64,000 nucleotides of DNA from Prochlorococcus sp. AG-363-P06 (GTDB taxonomy: Bacteria > Cyanobacteriota > Cyanobacteriia > PCC-6307 > Cyanobiaceae): NCBI GenBank assembly GCA_003280025.1, contig QCGD01000005.1, positions 62,001 through 126,000 of the forward strand. The letters are read 5' to 3'. The notes beneath the pieces were generated by a model. It saw only the letters and a list, made by a program, of their open reading frames with translations, did no database searches and was not told the origin of the DNA. The first letter of the stretch is position 1; every line of letters starts with the position of its first letter. This document shows positions 47,087 through 55,130 of this stretch, piece by piece. Both the position numbers and the translations under genes were made by a program.

Positions 47087-48289
47087 ATGGACTTTCAACA
47101 AGGGTTAATCACAACAATACATGAATACGGGGTAACTAATGATTTAATTAAAGAATTAAATAAAAGTCTAAAAAAAAGACCCACTAGTATCTTAATTCCA
47201 TGCTTATATGAAGAGTTTGAACGTCCTGCACTAAAAAGTATCAAAGAAGTTTTAAAAAACCTTACCTGTTTAAATGAATTGGTTATTGCACTTTCAGCAA
47301 AGACAATTGAGCAAGTAAGGGCAGCCACTTCGTTTTTTAATTCGATGCCATTCCCAGTTCACATTCAATGGACAAATTCACCCTCTGTAATTAATCTCTT
47401 AAAAAATCAAGAAAAAAATGGTTTAGAATTATTAGTAACTCCGGGCAAAGGATGGGCTGTTTGGCAAGGTATAGGAGTTGCCACAAGAAAATCAGAAGTT
47501 GTAGCACTTTTTGATGCTGATATAAGAACTTTTAGCTCTTTATATCCTTCACGAATGATACTTCCTCTTTTAGATGAATCATATGGAATATCTTATGTAA
47601 AGGCATTTTACAGTCGATTATCTTTAGAAACTAATCAACTACAAGGTAGGGCTACAAGATTATTTGTGGGACCTTTGCTAGCTAGTCTTGAGCAGTTAGT
47701 TGGGAAAGGGCCTTTTTTACAATATCTTCAATCATTTAGGTATCCCTTAGCAGGTGAATTTGCATTTACAAAAGACCTTGCTATGAATTTAAGAATTCCG
47801 TGTGACTGGGGTCTAGAAATAGGTTTATTATCAGAAGTATATAGAAACGTAAGGACATCAAAGATAGCTCAAGTAGACCTTGGCTTATTTGACCATAAAC
47901 ATAAGAATATTGGAGATTCATCAAGAGAAGGATTGCAAAAGATGTGTACAGAAATCCTTTCAAGTGTTTTGCGAGGACTTATGGAGCATCAAGCAGAGAC
48001 CTTAACGAGTACTCAGCTTGCAACTTTAGAAGTCCTTTATAAAAGAGTTGGAGAAGATCGTGTTAAACAATTTGGTCTTGATTCAGCAGTAAATCAACTA
48101 CCATATGACAGACATGAAGAAGAACTGTCAGTACAAAAATTTGCAAAATTATTAAGGCCTGCTACAGAAAATTACTTAGAATTCCCAACGACTCAACAGT
48201 TACCAAGTTGGTCGAGAGTACTTTCATGTGAAAATAAATTACAAGAAGATTTAGCCTTCGCAGGATCAAACGATATAAGAACAATATAA
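47087..48289 (+). CDS. gpgS: Glucosyl-3-phosphoglycerate synthase
   Basis: GT81-type glycosyltransferase that joins glucose from an NDP-sugar to 3-phosphoglycerate. The 400 residues contain ILIPCLYEEFERPAL, TPGKGWAVWQGIGVA, the metal-binding VVALFDADIRTF (DxD-like), and GRATRLFVGPLL with YPLAGEFAF, as in characterised GpgS proteins. Divergent from the gpgP operon with 50 bases between the starts, so both directions may share control. Confidence 0.92.
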   Translation: MDFQQGLITTIHEYGVTNDLIKELNKSLKKRPTSILIPCLYEEFERPALKSIKEVLKNLTCLNELVIALSAKTIEQVRAATSFFNSMPFPVHIQWTNSPSVINLLKNQEKNGLELLVTPGKGWAVWQGIGVATRKSEVVALFDADIRTFSSLYPSRMILPLLDESYGISYVKAFYSRLSLETNQLQGRATRLFVGPLLASLEQLVGKGPFLQYLQSFRYPLAGEFAFTKDLAMNLRIPCDWGLEIGLLSEVYRNVRTSKIAQVDLGLFDHKHKNIGDSSREGLQKMCTEILSSVLRGLMEHQAETLTSTQLATLEVLYKRVGEDRVKQFGLDSAVNQLPYDRHEEELSVQKFAKLLRPATENYLEFPTTQQLPSWSRVLSCENKLQEDLAFAGSNDIRTI

Positions 48290-48290
48290 A

Positions 48291-48312
48291 TTAATTAATT
48301 AATTAATTAATT
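48291..48312. repeat. Simple (TTAA)n tract after gpgS
   Basis: Five and a half copies of TTAA directly after the gpgS stop. Likely a slippage product in an AT-rich spacer. Confidence 0.7.
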
Positions 48313-48337
48313 ACCTTTATATCAAAAATCACATTTT

Positions 48338-48370
48338 ATTTAGTGAACGTTATAAAGCATTTCACTAAAT
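48338..48370. terminator. Inverted repeat between convergent genes, possible terminator
   Basis: ATTTAGTGAA (48338-48347) and TTCACTAAAT (48361-48370) form a perfect 10-bp stem with a 13-base loop. No U-run follows on the plus strand. It lies between the convergent gpgS and the small gene at 48470, so a bidirectional end-of-transcript role is plausible. Confidence 0.35.
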
Positions 48371-48469
48371 AACCTTATATTTGAATCACAACATTTAGAA
48401 TTTTTATAAGTTAATCTAAAACGATATTATATAAATAAATTTATCGAGTGAAACAACTCAATAAAAAAA

Positions 48470-48652
48470 TTAGAATTCACCTCTAATAAGCATAATACTA
48501 TTTGGATGTTCCTTAATATAACTATTAAATTGCATTGCCATTTTTCTAGCTTCATAAGCATCAAAAGCATAAAAACAATTTTCCAATACTATATTTTGTA
48601 AATCTTTATAATGCACTGTATATGGCTTTAAAGGTAAATTCTGATTAATCAT
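48470..48652 (-). CDS. 60-residue hypothetical protein
   Basis: Soluble, with KPYTVHYKDLQNIVLENCFYAFDAYEARKMAMQFNSYI and a C-terminal IMLIRGEF. The pattern of alternating hydrophobic and charged residues is that of a folded small domain, and I associate it with short conserved proteins of high-light Prochlorococcus. No function known. Confidence 0.6.
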   Translation of the reverse strand: MINQNLPLKPYTVHYKDLQNIVLENCFYAFDAYEARKMAMQFNSYIKEHPNSIMLIRGEF

Positions 48653-48783
48653 TTGATCACAAAAAGAAAATAGTCACTATATTAAATATGCAATAAAATA
48701 TTTATCAATAGAATAAATATTGTTGCTTTCAATATAAATTTCAAGGATTTTGTATACCATCTAATCTAAATTAGATATTTAAA

Positions 48784-48900
48784 CTAATTTTTGCTTGCTT
48801 TTTGCTTTCTAGATTTATTTTCTCCCTCAATTAAGAAAACAAACTTAGACAAAATCTTACCGAAGAAGGGCACCCAAAATTTTTCATATAAGTATTTCAT
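48784..48900 (-). CDS. 38-residue basic peptide
   Basis: Read by hand: begins MKYLYEKFWVPFFGKILS and ends with a Lys-rich tail (NKSRKQKASKN). A short amphipathic start and a basic end. No clear ribosome site was noted. Low-moderate support. Confidence 0.42.
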   Translation of the reverse strand: MKYLYEKFWVPFFGKILSKFVFLIEGENKSRKQKASKN

Positions 48901-48909
48901 AAGAACAAA

Positions 48910-49083
48910 TTAGGCTACAAAAGAATCATCATTGATATATTTCATATTCTTTAAATCATTTAAATCAATCGATTTAAAAATATGTTGAATGATTAACAAA
49001 TCAAGCTCTGATTTCAATAAATGTGTATCAGAAGAGATTAAATCATCAATAAAAATATCAAAAGTATCTAAAAAAGGATCCAA
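48910..49083 (-). CDS. 57-residue acidic hypothetical protein
   Basis: TTG start (49083) gives MDPFLDTFDIFIDDLISS and an acidic helical protein with SELDLLIIQHIFKSIDLNDL. The amino acid pattern looks coding. It is upstream of the 38-residue ORF on the same strand. Function unknown. Confidence 0.42.
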   Translation of the reverse strand: MDPFLDTFDIFIDDLISSDTHLLKSELDLLIIQHIFKSIDLNDLKNMKYINDDSFVA

Positions 49084-49219
49084 GTTTTAGTTTTTAATTG
49101 TGATAATTATCTTCATAACAATAAAAAATGTCAATATGAACTATAAAAATAAATATATAATTTGTTTTTTAATTAATGTAAATGAATCAGTAAGAATTTC
49201 GTTAGGAGTTTAGATAAAT

Positions 49220-49336
49220 TCATTGAATATCTTTTTGTACCCCAATTTTAAATTCAATTCTGACAAGGAAACCAAATATAATTAAAATGATTCCTAAATA
49301 TGTATTTAAAGATAGATCCAATAAGTTAATTTTCAT
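49220..49336 (-). CDS. 38-residue one-helix membrane peptide
   Basis: Begins MKINLLDLSLNTYLGIILIIFG, one transmembrane helix, then a basic tail. ATG start. Possible small subunit-like protein; not identified. Confidence 0.42.
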   Translation of the reverse strand: MKINLLDLSLNTYLGIILIIFGFLVRIEFKIGVQKDIQ

Positions 49337-49473
49337 ATCTAATACTAATAATACCCCATAAATTTTATGTACAAATAATAATTAAAAAATTAAAATATAA
49401 GATATTAGATTATTCAATTAATAATTGTATAAGTTGCTATTAGGTTAAAGTAAAAGATAATTAATAATAATTT

Positions 49474-49620
49474 ATGCAAGAATTACTACAACGCGACCTT
49501 GGATCAAGCCTACTTTCATTGGCAATTATTTTAGGTTTGATAGGTATAGGTTTTGTTTTTTTAAGAATAGTAGCAATATTAATAAAAAGAATCTTAGAAA
49601 CTGTATTCAAAAAGTCCTAA
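49474..49620 (+). CDS. 48-residue one-helix membrane protein
   Basis: ATG at 49474; begins MQELLQRDLGSSLLSLAIIL, one long hydrophobic helix (about 12-36) flanked by a polar N terminus and a basic C terminus (KRILETVFKKS). It precedes the PetP-like gene on the same strand by 61 bases. Not identified. Confidence 0.55.
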   Translation: MQELLQRDLGSSLLSLAIILGLIGIGFVFLRIVAILIKRILETVFKKS

Positions 49621-49681
49621 AATAAAATAAATTTATAACAATCACAAAAGAGAAGTGCAACTAGGTATAATAACCTAAAAA

Positions 49682-50071
49682 ATGTCACTATTAGATAAAG
49701 TTCAAATAGGTTCTTCTGTTAAGGTTAACTTAAAACTATCAAAGGATAGGCTTACTAAAGAAATTATAGAAGATATAAATAATTCTTCTGTTGGAACTAT
49801 AAGCGGTTTTAGAATAACTGATGGTAAGGGTATAGGAGTTATCTTGAAATTATCTAATGGTAAAAAACATTGGTTTTTCGAAAATGAAATAGATATTATA
49901 GATAAAAATGGAAATGTAATAGAAAAAGATATTAATATAATAAATACGGATAATATGATATCTGAAATAATTAAGGATATAAAATATGAAAATAAAAATA
50001 AGATTATAGATTTAGTTAATCCTATTAACTTTATAATTTGGTTAATAGTATCTTTTAAAGATATTTTTTAA
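49682..50071 (+). CDS. PetP-like (DUF2862) domain protein with C-terminal extension
   Basis: Residues about 5-75 match the SH3-like DUF2862 fold of the cytochrome b6f subunit PetP: VQIGSSVKVNL, VGTISGFRITDGKGIGVILKLSNG and HWFFENEID. About 50 further residues follow and end in a hydrophobic segment NFIIWLIVSFKDIF, which could anchor it in the membrane. PetP proper is shorter (about 65-75 residues), so this is a DUF2862 relative and not surely PetP itself. Confidence 0.7.
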   Translation: MSLLDKVQIGSSVKVNLKLSKDRLTKEIIEDINNSSVGTISGFRITDGKGIGVILKLSNGKKHWFFENEIDIIDKNGNVIEKDINIINTDNMISEIIKDIKYENKNKIIDLVNPINFIIWLIVSFKDIF

Positions 50072-50141
50072 ATAAATAAAAAATTATAACTTATATGAAT
50101 TACATAATAACTTATTAATTTATGTCTTTTATGAATTGAAA

Positions 50142-51137
50142 ATGGTAGAAAATATTATTGAAGTTGAAAGGTTATCAAAATCTTTTAATATTTCATCAAA
50201 GGATCCTGGATTAAGAGGAACACTAAAACATTTTTTTAATAGAGAAACAAAAAGTGTAAAAGTTATTAAAAACATAAATTTTCAAATCAAAGAAGGAGAA
50301 ATCATTGGTTTTCTTGGTGCAAATGGGGCGGGAAAAACAACTATTCTGAAGATGCTTTGTGGTTTAATTGTTCCAAGTGAAGGTTCTATTTCAGTTTCAG
50401 GATGTTTGCCTTACAGAAGAAGAGAAGGATTTTTAAAAAATATCACCTTAATTATGGGACAAAAACAACAACTTATTTGGGATCTTCCTCCTATAGAATC
50501 ATTCTACTTGAATGCTTCTATATATGACATAGATAAATTCGAAGCAAAAAGAAGAATTAAGAAATTATCAGATATGCTTGAAATCGAAGATGAACTATAC
50601 ATACCTGTAAGAAAATTATCTCTAGGTCAACGTATGAAGTCAGAATTGTTAGCAGCTTTGATTCATAAACCAAAAATATTATTTCTTGATGAGCCTACAC
50701 TTGGTTTAGATATTAATGCACAGAGAAATTTAAGAGAATTTTTAAAAGCATACAACAATGAGAATAATGCAACTATCTGCCTAACTAGCCATTACATGAA
50801 GGATATTACATCATTATGCAAGAGAGTTATATGTGTGCATAACGGATCAATCTCATATGATGGAAAACTTGAAAAATTACTAAAAAAGTTATCACCAGTG
50901 AAAGAAGTACTAATAGTCTGTAGTTCAGAAAAAGATGCAAATAAATTAGACAATTCGGGATTTAAAGTTAAAAGTAAAGTTAAGAATGAAATTACGCTAA
51001 AAATAGAAAACAGAAATGTTTCCTCTTCATTAAGAACAATCTTAAATAATTATGATATTGAAGACTTATTTATAAATGAACCACCAATAGATGAAATTAT
51101 AGAGAAAATATTAGTTAAAAAGAAATATACGTTCTAA
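50142..51137 (+). CDS. ABC-2 type exporter ATPase
   Basis: ATPase subunit of 331 residues from the ATG at 50142; a TTG two codons earlier is also possible. Walker A is GANGAGKTT, signature LSLGQRMKSEL, Walker B ILFLDEPTLGLD and H loop LTSHYMKDI. The domain order and the N-terminal stretch with LRGTLKHFFNRE match the ATPase of the COG4586/viologen-exporter-like group. Two permeases follow with 7 and -4 base spacing, so all three form one transporter. Substrate unknown. Confidence 0.88.
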   Translation: MVENIIEVERLSKSFNISSKDPGLRGTLKHFFNRETKSVKVIKNINFQIKEGEIIGFLGANGAGKTTILKMLCGLIVPSEGSISVSGCLPYRRREGFLKNITLIMGQKQQLIWDLPPIESFYLNASIYDIDKFEAKRRIKKLSDMLEIEDELYIPVRKLSLGQRMKSELLAALIHKPKILFLDEPTLGLDINAQRNLREFLKAYNNENNATICLTSHYMKDITSLCKRVICVHNGSISYDGKLEKLLKKLSPVKEVLIVCSSEKDANKLDNSGFKVKSKVKNEITLKIENRNVSSSLRTILNNYDIEDLFINEPPIDEIIEKILVKKKYTF

Positions 51138-51144
51138 TTTATAT

Positions 51145-51921
51145 ATGCGCAAAATATTTACCTTATTAAAAGTTCAGTATTCAAATATGCTGGAATATCG
51201 AGTAGAAATAGCATTATGGGCGGTATCTGGGATAATTCCATTCTTTATGTTAAATATATGGACTAACAATAATTTGAACGAAGCAATAAATATCAATAAC
51301 ATAATGCTTTCTAGGTATTTCCTAAGTGCTTTTTTTGTTCGACAATTTTCGGTAGTTTGGGTTGTATTTTCTTTTGAAGAAGATGCTCTTCTAGGTAAGT
51401 TATCGCCATATATAATACAACCTTTAAATCCATTTTTCAGATATTTTACTCAACATATTGCAGAACAAATAACAAGGTTTCCATTCGCTCTAATTATAGC
51501 CTTCTTATTTTTTCTATTTAATCCAGAAAGTATTTGGTTCCCTAATTTAATTTTTTTATTTTTATCTTTTATATCTACATTTTTATCTTTTTTAATACAA
51601 TTTTTAATCCAATCAATTATTGCTTGTTTATGTTTTTGGACAGAAAAAGCCTCGTCAATCGAAAGACTATTTTTTATTCCAACACTATTTCTCTCAGGTC
51701 TTTTAGCTCCAGTAGCTTCATTTCCTAAATATGTTAAATCATGGATTTATTTTACTCCTTTTCCATATCTAATTGATTTTCCTGCAAACTTACTTTCAGG
51801 TAATAAAACAAATATAAGTGAAGGATTTATTATGCAAATATTTTGGATTTTACTACTTTTTCCTTTATTTACAAAAATTTGGTATGAAGGAACTAAAAAA
51901 TATACAGCTATGGGATCATGA
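51145..51921 (+). CDS. ABC-2 type permease, first subunit
   Basis: A 258-residue protein with about six helices and the family stretch ALWAVSGIIPFFMLNIW and, before the end, SIERLFFIPTLFLSGLLAPVASFP, with YFTPFPYLIDFPANLLSG. These fit the DUF990/COG4587-type permeases that work in pairs. It overlaps the next permease by 4 bases (ATGA). Confidence 0.85.
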   Translation: MRKIFTLLKVQYSNMLEYRVEIALWAVSGIIPFFMLNIWTNNNLNEAININNIMLSRYFLSAFFVRQFSVVWVVFSFEEDALLGKLSPYIIQPLNPFFRYFTQHIAEQITRFPFALIIAFLFFLFNPESIWFPNLIFLFLSFISTFLSFLIQFLIQSIIACLCFWTEKASSIERLFFIPTLFLSGLLAPVASFPKYVKSWIYFTPFPYLIDFPANLLSGNKTNISEGFIMQIFWILLLFPLFTKIWYEGTKKYTAMGS

Positions 51922-52712
51922 ATAAAAACAAATATTTGGTAGTTTATACAAAATTTCTATATACCTCTTTAGCTTCTGAATTGGAGTATAAAACTAATAT
52001 CATTATTGATGCTATTACAGCAATTTTAAGTTTAGTAGGTAGCATTTTTTTATTATCAATATTCTTTCAAAATACAGGTAATATTGGAGGATGGAAATTT
52101 GAACAAGCGTTAATAATCCAGGGAATATATACAGTATTAAACGGAATTACAAATACTTGGTTCAACCCCAATCTAAGAGAAATAGTAAGACATGTAAGAG
52201 AAGGGACTTTAGATTTTGTTCTATTAAAGCCTGTAGATAGCCAATTTTTTATATCTTTAAAGAAAATTTCACCTTCTGGCTTTTTAGAAATAATACTTGG
52301 AGTTTGCTTATTATTTTACTGTATAAAAATAAATCAAATAAAATTAAGTTTGAATTTTTTGATTTTATGTTTAATAACTATAACTTGTTCTATTTGCATT
52401 CTCTATAGCCTATGGTTTTTTATTTCTACAACAACTATTTGGTTCGTTAAAACATGGAATGCAACAGAAGTATTGAGGTCATTACTTTACATTGGTAGAT
52501 TTCCTATGAGTTCTTTTTCTTTTTCTTTAAGATTATTTTTTAGTATTATTATTCCGATTGCATTTATAACAACAATTCCATCTGAAGTGTTTTTAGGTTT
52601 TGCTCAGATTTGGAAGGTAATATTAGAAATTTTTATAACTTTGATATTCTTAATAACTTCTAGAAGGTTTTGGCTATTTGCATTAAAGTACTACTCATCT
52701 GCATCCAGCTAA
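51918..52712 (+). CDS. ABC-2 type permease, second subunit
   Basis: A 264-residue protein with about six helices; GWKFEQALIIQGIYTVLNGI, PNLREIVRHVREGTLDFVLLKPVDSQF and the end region ITTIPSEVFLGF match COG3694-type permeases. With the preceding genes it forms a complete heterodimeric exporter. Confidence 0.85.
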   Translation: MNKNKYLVVYTKFLYTSLASELEYKTNIIIDAITAILSLVGSIFLLSIFFQNTGNIGGWKFEQALIIQGIYTVLNGITNTWFNPNLREIVRHVREGTLDFVLLKPVDSQFFISLKKISPSGFLEIILGVCLLFYCIKINQIKLSLNFLILCLITITCSICILYSLWFFISTTTIWFVKTWNATEVLRSLLYIGRFPMSSFSFSLRLFFSIIIPIAFITTIPSEVFLGFAQIWKVILEIFITLIFLITSRRFWLFALKYYSSASS

Positions 52713-52982
52713 TTAATCCTTCACGATCTCACGACATATATCCCAGATTTTTTGCTTACTTTTTTGATTTAACAATTTTGATAATTTTTTAAAATTATAG
52801 GAAGATTTATCTACTGATAACAGCTTACAAAAATGATTAATTTCATGAAGCCTTGATATAGTAGTTAATTTCAAAGAAATATTAGACATAATGATTATGA
52901 ACGAAATGCTTACAAAAAGAATAAATACATAATAAATTTGATCATAAAAATGATCATTTTCAGTTTTTAATTCGAACTTCAT
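52713..52982 (-). CDS. Hypothetical protein with one transmembrane helix
   Basis: From the ATG at 52982, which overlaps the stop of the next gene upstream (TAATG), the protein is 89 residues: MKFELKTEND, one helix (about 17-37), and a basic soluble C-terminal domain (FKKLSKLLNQKSKQKIWDI). An earlier ATG would lengthen it by 8 residues but loses the coupling. Convergent with the ABC permease. Not recognised. Confidence 0.62.
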   Translation of the reverse strand: MKFELKTENDHFYDQIYYVFILFVSISFIIIMSNISLKLTTISRLHEINHFCKLLSVDKSSYNFKKLSKLLNQKSKQKIWDICREIVKD

Positions 52983-53233
52983 TATTCCATAATGTGCTGA
53001 GGACACTTAATAGCAGCTGTTGCAATTGCAGCAACTTTAAAATTATCAGATTTCTCTATAATCCCTTTAACTTCTAGCGGCCCAAATTTTTCACTTGCAT
53101 CACTATAAGCTAGTAATAAAGATTTATAATTATCATGTCCTATTTTTCTATAATCACAGAAATTATCTCCAACATAATTCAGAAGAGTTATTAGTGTTAA
53201 TTCAATCATTAAAGATTTAACTATCAAACCCAT
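52982..53233 (-). CDS. Small possibly secreted protein, unknown
   Basis: An 83-residue protein with a hydrophobic N terminus (MIELTLITLL; the start could be the ATG at 53209) and a soluble part with FCDYRKIGHDNYKSLLLAYSDASEKFGPLEV and two or three Cys. Coupled by TAATG to the following membrane protein. Function unknown; the coupling suggests a two-gene unit. Confidence 0.6.
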   Translation of the reverse strand: MGLIVKSLMIELTLITLLNYVGDNFCDYRKIGHDNYKSLLLAYSDASEKFGPLEVKGIIEKSDNFKVAAIATAAIKCPQHIME

Positions 53234-53279
53234 ACGAATAATACAATGTATGAGCTTTTTAACAAGTTAATTCAGAGAA

Positions 53280-53372
53280 ATGACCACATCTCATCAGGAT
53301 GAAATGTCAGATAAGAAATTAAAATTTACACACAAATCAGAACTAGCACCCTATTCAAATTGCTTATATTAA
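53280..53372 (+). CDS. 30-residue ORF entering the putative small RNA
   Basis: ATG at 53280 opens a frame MTTSHQDEMSDKKLKFTHKS... that stops at 53372 inside the first arm of the large RNA hairpin. It is hydrophilic and could be a leader peptide or chance. Weak support. Confidence 0.25.
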   Translation: MTTSHQDEMSDKKLKFTHKSELAPYSNCLY

Positions 53373-53501
53373 AACACTACCTGTAGTGTGAATCGTTTTA
53401 ATAGTAAGCACCACAGATAGGGGGTTGCAATTTCTTTGGAATTGGTTTAAAAATAAGGTTCCCCATCACCTGGTCTTGCAATTGTGAGACCTTTTTTTTT
53501 T
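53340..53501 (+). ncRNA. Putative structured small RNA
   Basis: A long gene-free stretch, richer in G and C than its surroundings, can fold into one extended hairpin: CCCTAT (53349-53354) with ATAGGG (53417-53422); TGCTTA (53361-53366) with TAAGCA (53405-53410); ATTAAAAC (53368-53375) with GTTTTAAT (53395-53402); and an apical stem ACACTA/TAGTGT around CCTG (53374-53389). A second domain of about 50 bases follows and ends at a textbook terminator. I could not match it to SRP RNA, tmRNA, RNase P RNA, Yfr1 or a known riboswitch; 6S RNA was considered but not supported. The 5' end is unknown. Confidence 0.6.
53472..53501 (+). terminator. Rho-independent terminator of the putative small RNA
   Basis: GGTCTTGC (53472-53479), AATT loop, GTGAGACC (53484-53491), then ten T residues. 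A strong GC-containing stem in a very AT-rich region. Confidence 0.85.
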
Positions 53502-53673
53502 GCTTAATCTTTAGATATTCAGATTTATAAATACTTAAACTTGTTAAACAAAGAAAGTTTGCTAAATAACATAAGAATAGAAATATAAGAAATAGAAAAA
53601 CATTTTTATATAAGTTACAAGAAGGTGATTTGGCTTATTATTTAAACTTTTTTAAACTTTTCAATATTTTAAT

Positions 53674-54486
53674 CTAGTTAAATATATTAATCGATTTAAT
53701 TAATAAGCTAATCCCGACAGATAGGCATACTACTGTAAAAGTATTTTTAATTAATTTATTTCCTTTTAAGTTTGATAAATGTGCTCCACAGAAACCACCA
53801 ATGAAAGATCCTAATGTAAGTAATATCAGTAAATTTAGAGGAATTGAACCAAATTGAATTAAAGAAATTGCTCCGAAAGCATTCCAGAAAATTCCAACAG
53901 TAAAAAATGTCAAACTTACAGCTCTAAGAAAATCTATTCCATAGGTTTTAATTAATAATATTGTCACTAATAATCCAGTTCCTGAGGATATAGAACCATT
54001 CAAAATTCCTATCAAGAAAATGAGAATGACAAACCTTAATTTCTCAAAGATATCAAGCTTTTTATCTACAGATATCAATCCAAAATCTGATTTATTAAGT
54101 GAATAACAAGCCAATATGACTGAAAATATACCTAATATTAGGTAAAGATATTTCTCAGAAATAATTTCAATTAGAGAAGCACCTAAAACAACCCCTGGTA
54201 TACCAAAAACTAAAATTTGCCATAAAATACGAAAATCCTGGTTAAGAGATTTATAATTTCTTATTGAACCTCCTATACCTAAAGCTACTGTTGCAAATTT
54301 ATGAGTCGCAATAGCTTGATAATAAGGGATACCTGATAAAATCAACGCAGGTAATTGTATTAATCCAGCTCCACCTCCAGAAATTGCAGAAAATGTATTA
54401 GAGAAAAAAGATATTAAAAAAATCAAAAAATATTCAAAGAAATAATTAATAATACTATTTATTAAACTTATCAAAGACAAAAGCAT
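53674..54486 (-). CDS. TauE/SafE-family anion permease
   Basis: Membrane protein of 270 residues with about eight helices. Family features include the N-terminal AISGGGAGLIQLPALILSGIPYYQAIATHK and the repeat in the second half NGSISSGTGLLVTILLIKTYGIDFLRAVSLTF, with GGFCGAHLSNL near the end. TauE/SafE proteins export sulfite or organosulfonates, but many are uncharacterised. Monocistronic. Confidence 0.88.
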   Translation of the reverse strand: MLLSLISLINSIINYFFEYFLIFLISFFSNTFSAISGGGAGLIQLPALILSGIPYYQAIATHKFATVALGIGGSIRNYKSLNQDFRILWQILVFGIPGVVLGASLIEIISEKYLYLILGIFSVILACYSLNKSDFGLISVDKKLDIFEKLRFVILIFLIGILNGSISSGTGLLVTILLIKTYGIDFLRAVSLTFFTVGIFWNAFGAISLIQFGSIPLNLLILLTLGSFIGGFCGAHLSNLKGNKLIKNTFTVVCLSVGISLLIKSINIFN

Positions 54487-54614
54487 TATTTATAAACTAA
54501 ATTTCTATCTAAGTTAAATTATACGTTGTAACAAAACTATCATTAATCTAACTTAAATGAAGAATTCAGTAATAAATAAAAACTGTTATTATCTAATTAA
54601 TATTAAAGATTATT

Positions 54615-54956
54615 ATGCATAAAAAAGATGCAATTTACCTTGATCAATTGTGTCCAAAGATAAATAATAAATACTGGAGAGATTCATTATATAAATTAAC
54701 TAAAAATCAATGTATTTATTGTGGTAAACCATCTGAGTCACTTGACCACATACATCCAAAATCTAAAGGAGGTAAAAGCATTACAAGTAATTGCATCCCA
54801 TGCTGTTTATCCTGTAATGGAAAGAAATCTGATTCTGAAGTACTTAATTGGTATAGAAACCAAATTTTCTATGATCCTAGAAGATCTATGGCGATTAGAG
54901 CATGGTTTAATAATGATTTAAAACTTGCTTCAGTTCTATTAGGCTATATAAAATAA
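54615..54956 (+). CDS. HNH-family nuclease domain protein
   Basis: A 113-residue protein with two CxxC zinc pairs (CIYCGKPS and CCLSCNGKKS) around LDHIHPKSKGGKS, i.e. the HNH core DHIxPxSxGG with the N in LSCNGKK. Single small HNH domain, with no intein or restriction gene near. It could act in DNA repair or be a remnant of a homing or phage gene; unknown. Confidence 0.82.
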   Translation: MHKKDAIYLDQLCPKINNKYWRDSLYKLTKNQCIYCGKPSESLDHIHPKSKGGKSITSNCIPCCLSCNGKKSDSEVLNWYRNQIFYDPRRSMAIRAWFNNDLKLASVLLGYIK

Positions 54957-55130
54957 TATACCCAAAAAACATCTAATAAATAAAAATATATCTTAGTATT
55001 GTTAAATATCAAAATTAATGAATAATATTAAATAAGAAAAATATTAAGTATTTTTAAGATAAGAAGATATTGAGGTTTTATAGATTATAAATATTATTAT
55101 TTTTAATCTAGTATGTAATAAATTAAATAT

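Noticed and set aside
48291-48312. CRISPR or tandem-repeat array
   Set aside because: A simple TTAA tract with no spacers; no CRISPR-like repeats found anywhere in the window.
53340-53501. 6S RNA, SRP RNA or tmRNA identity for the structured RNA
   Set aside because: No SRP tetraloop motif or tmRNA tag frame is seen, and the single extended hairpin cannot be shown to be 6S without covariation data.
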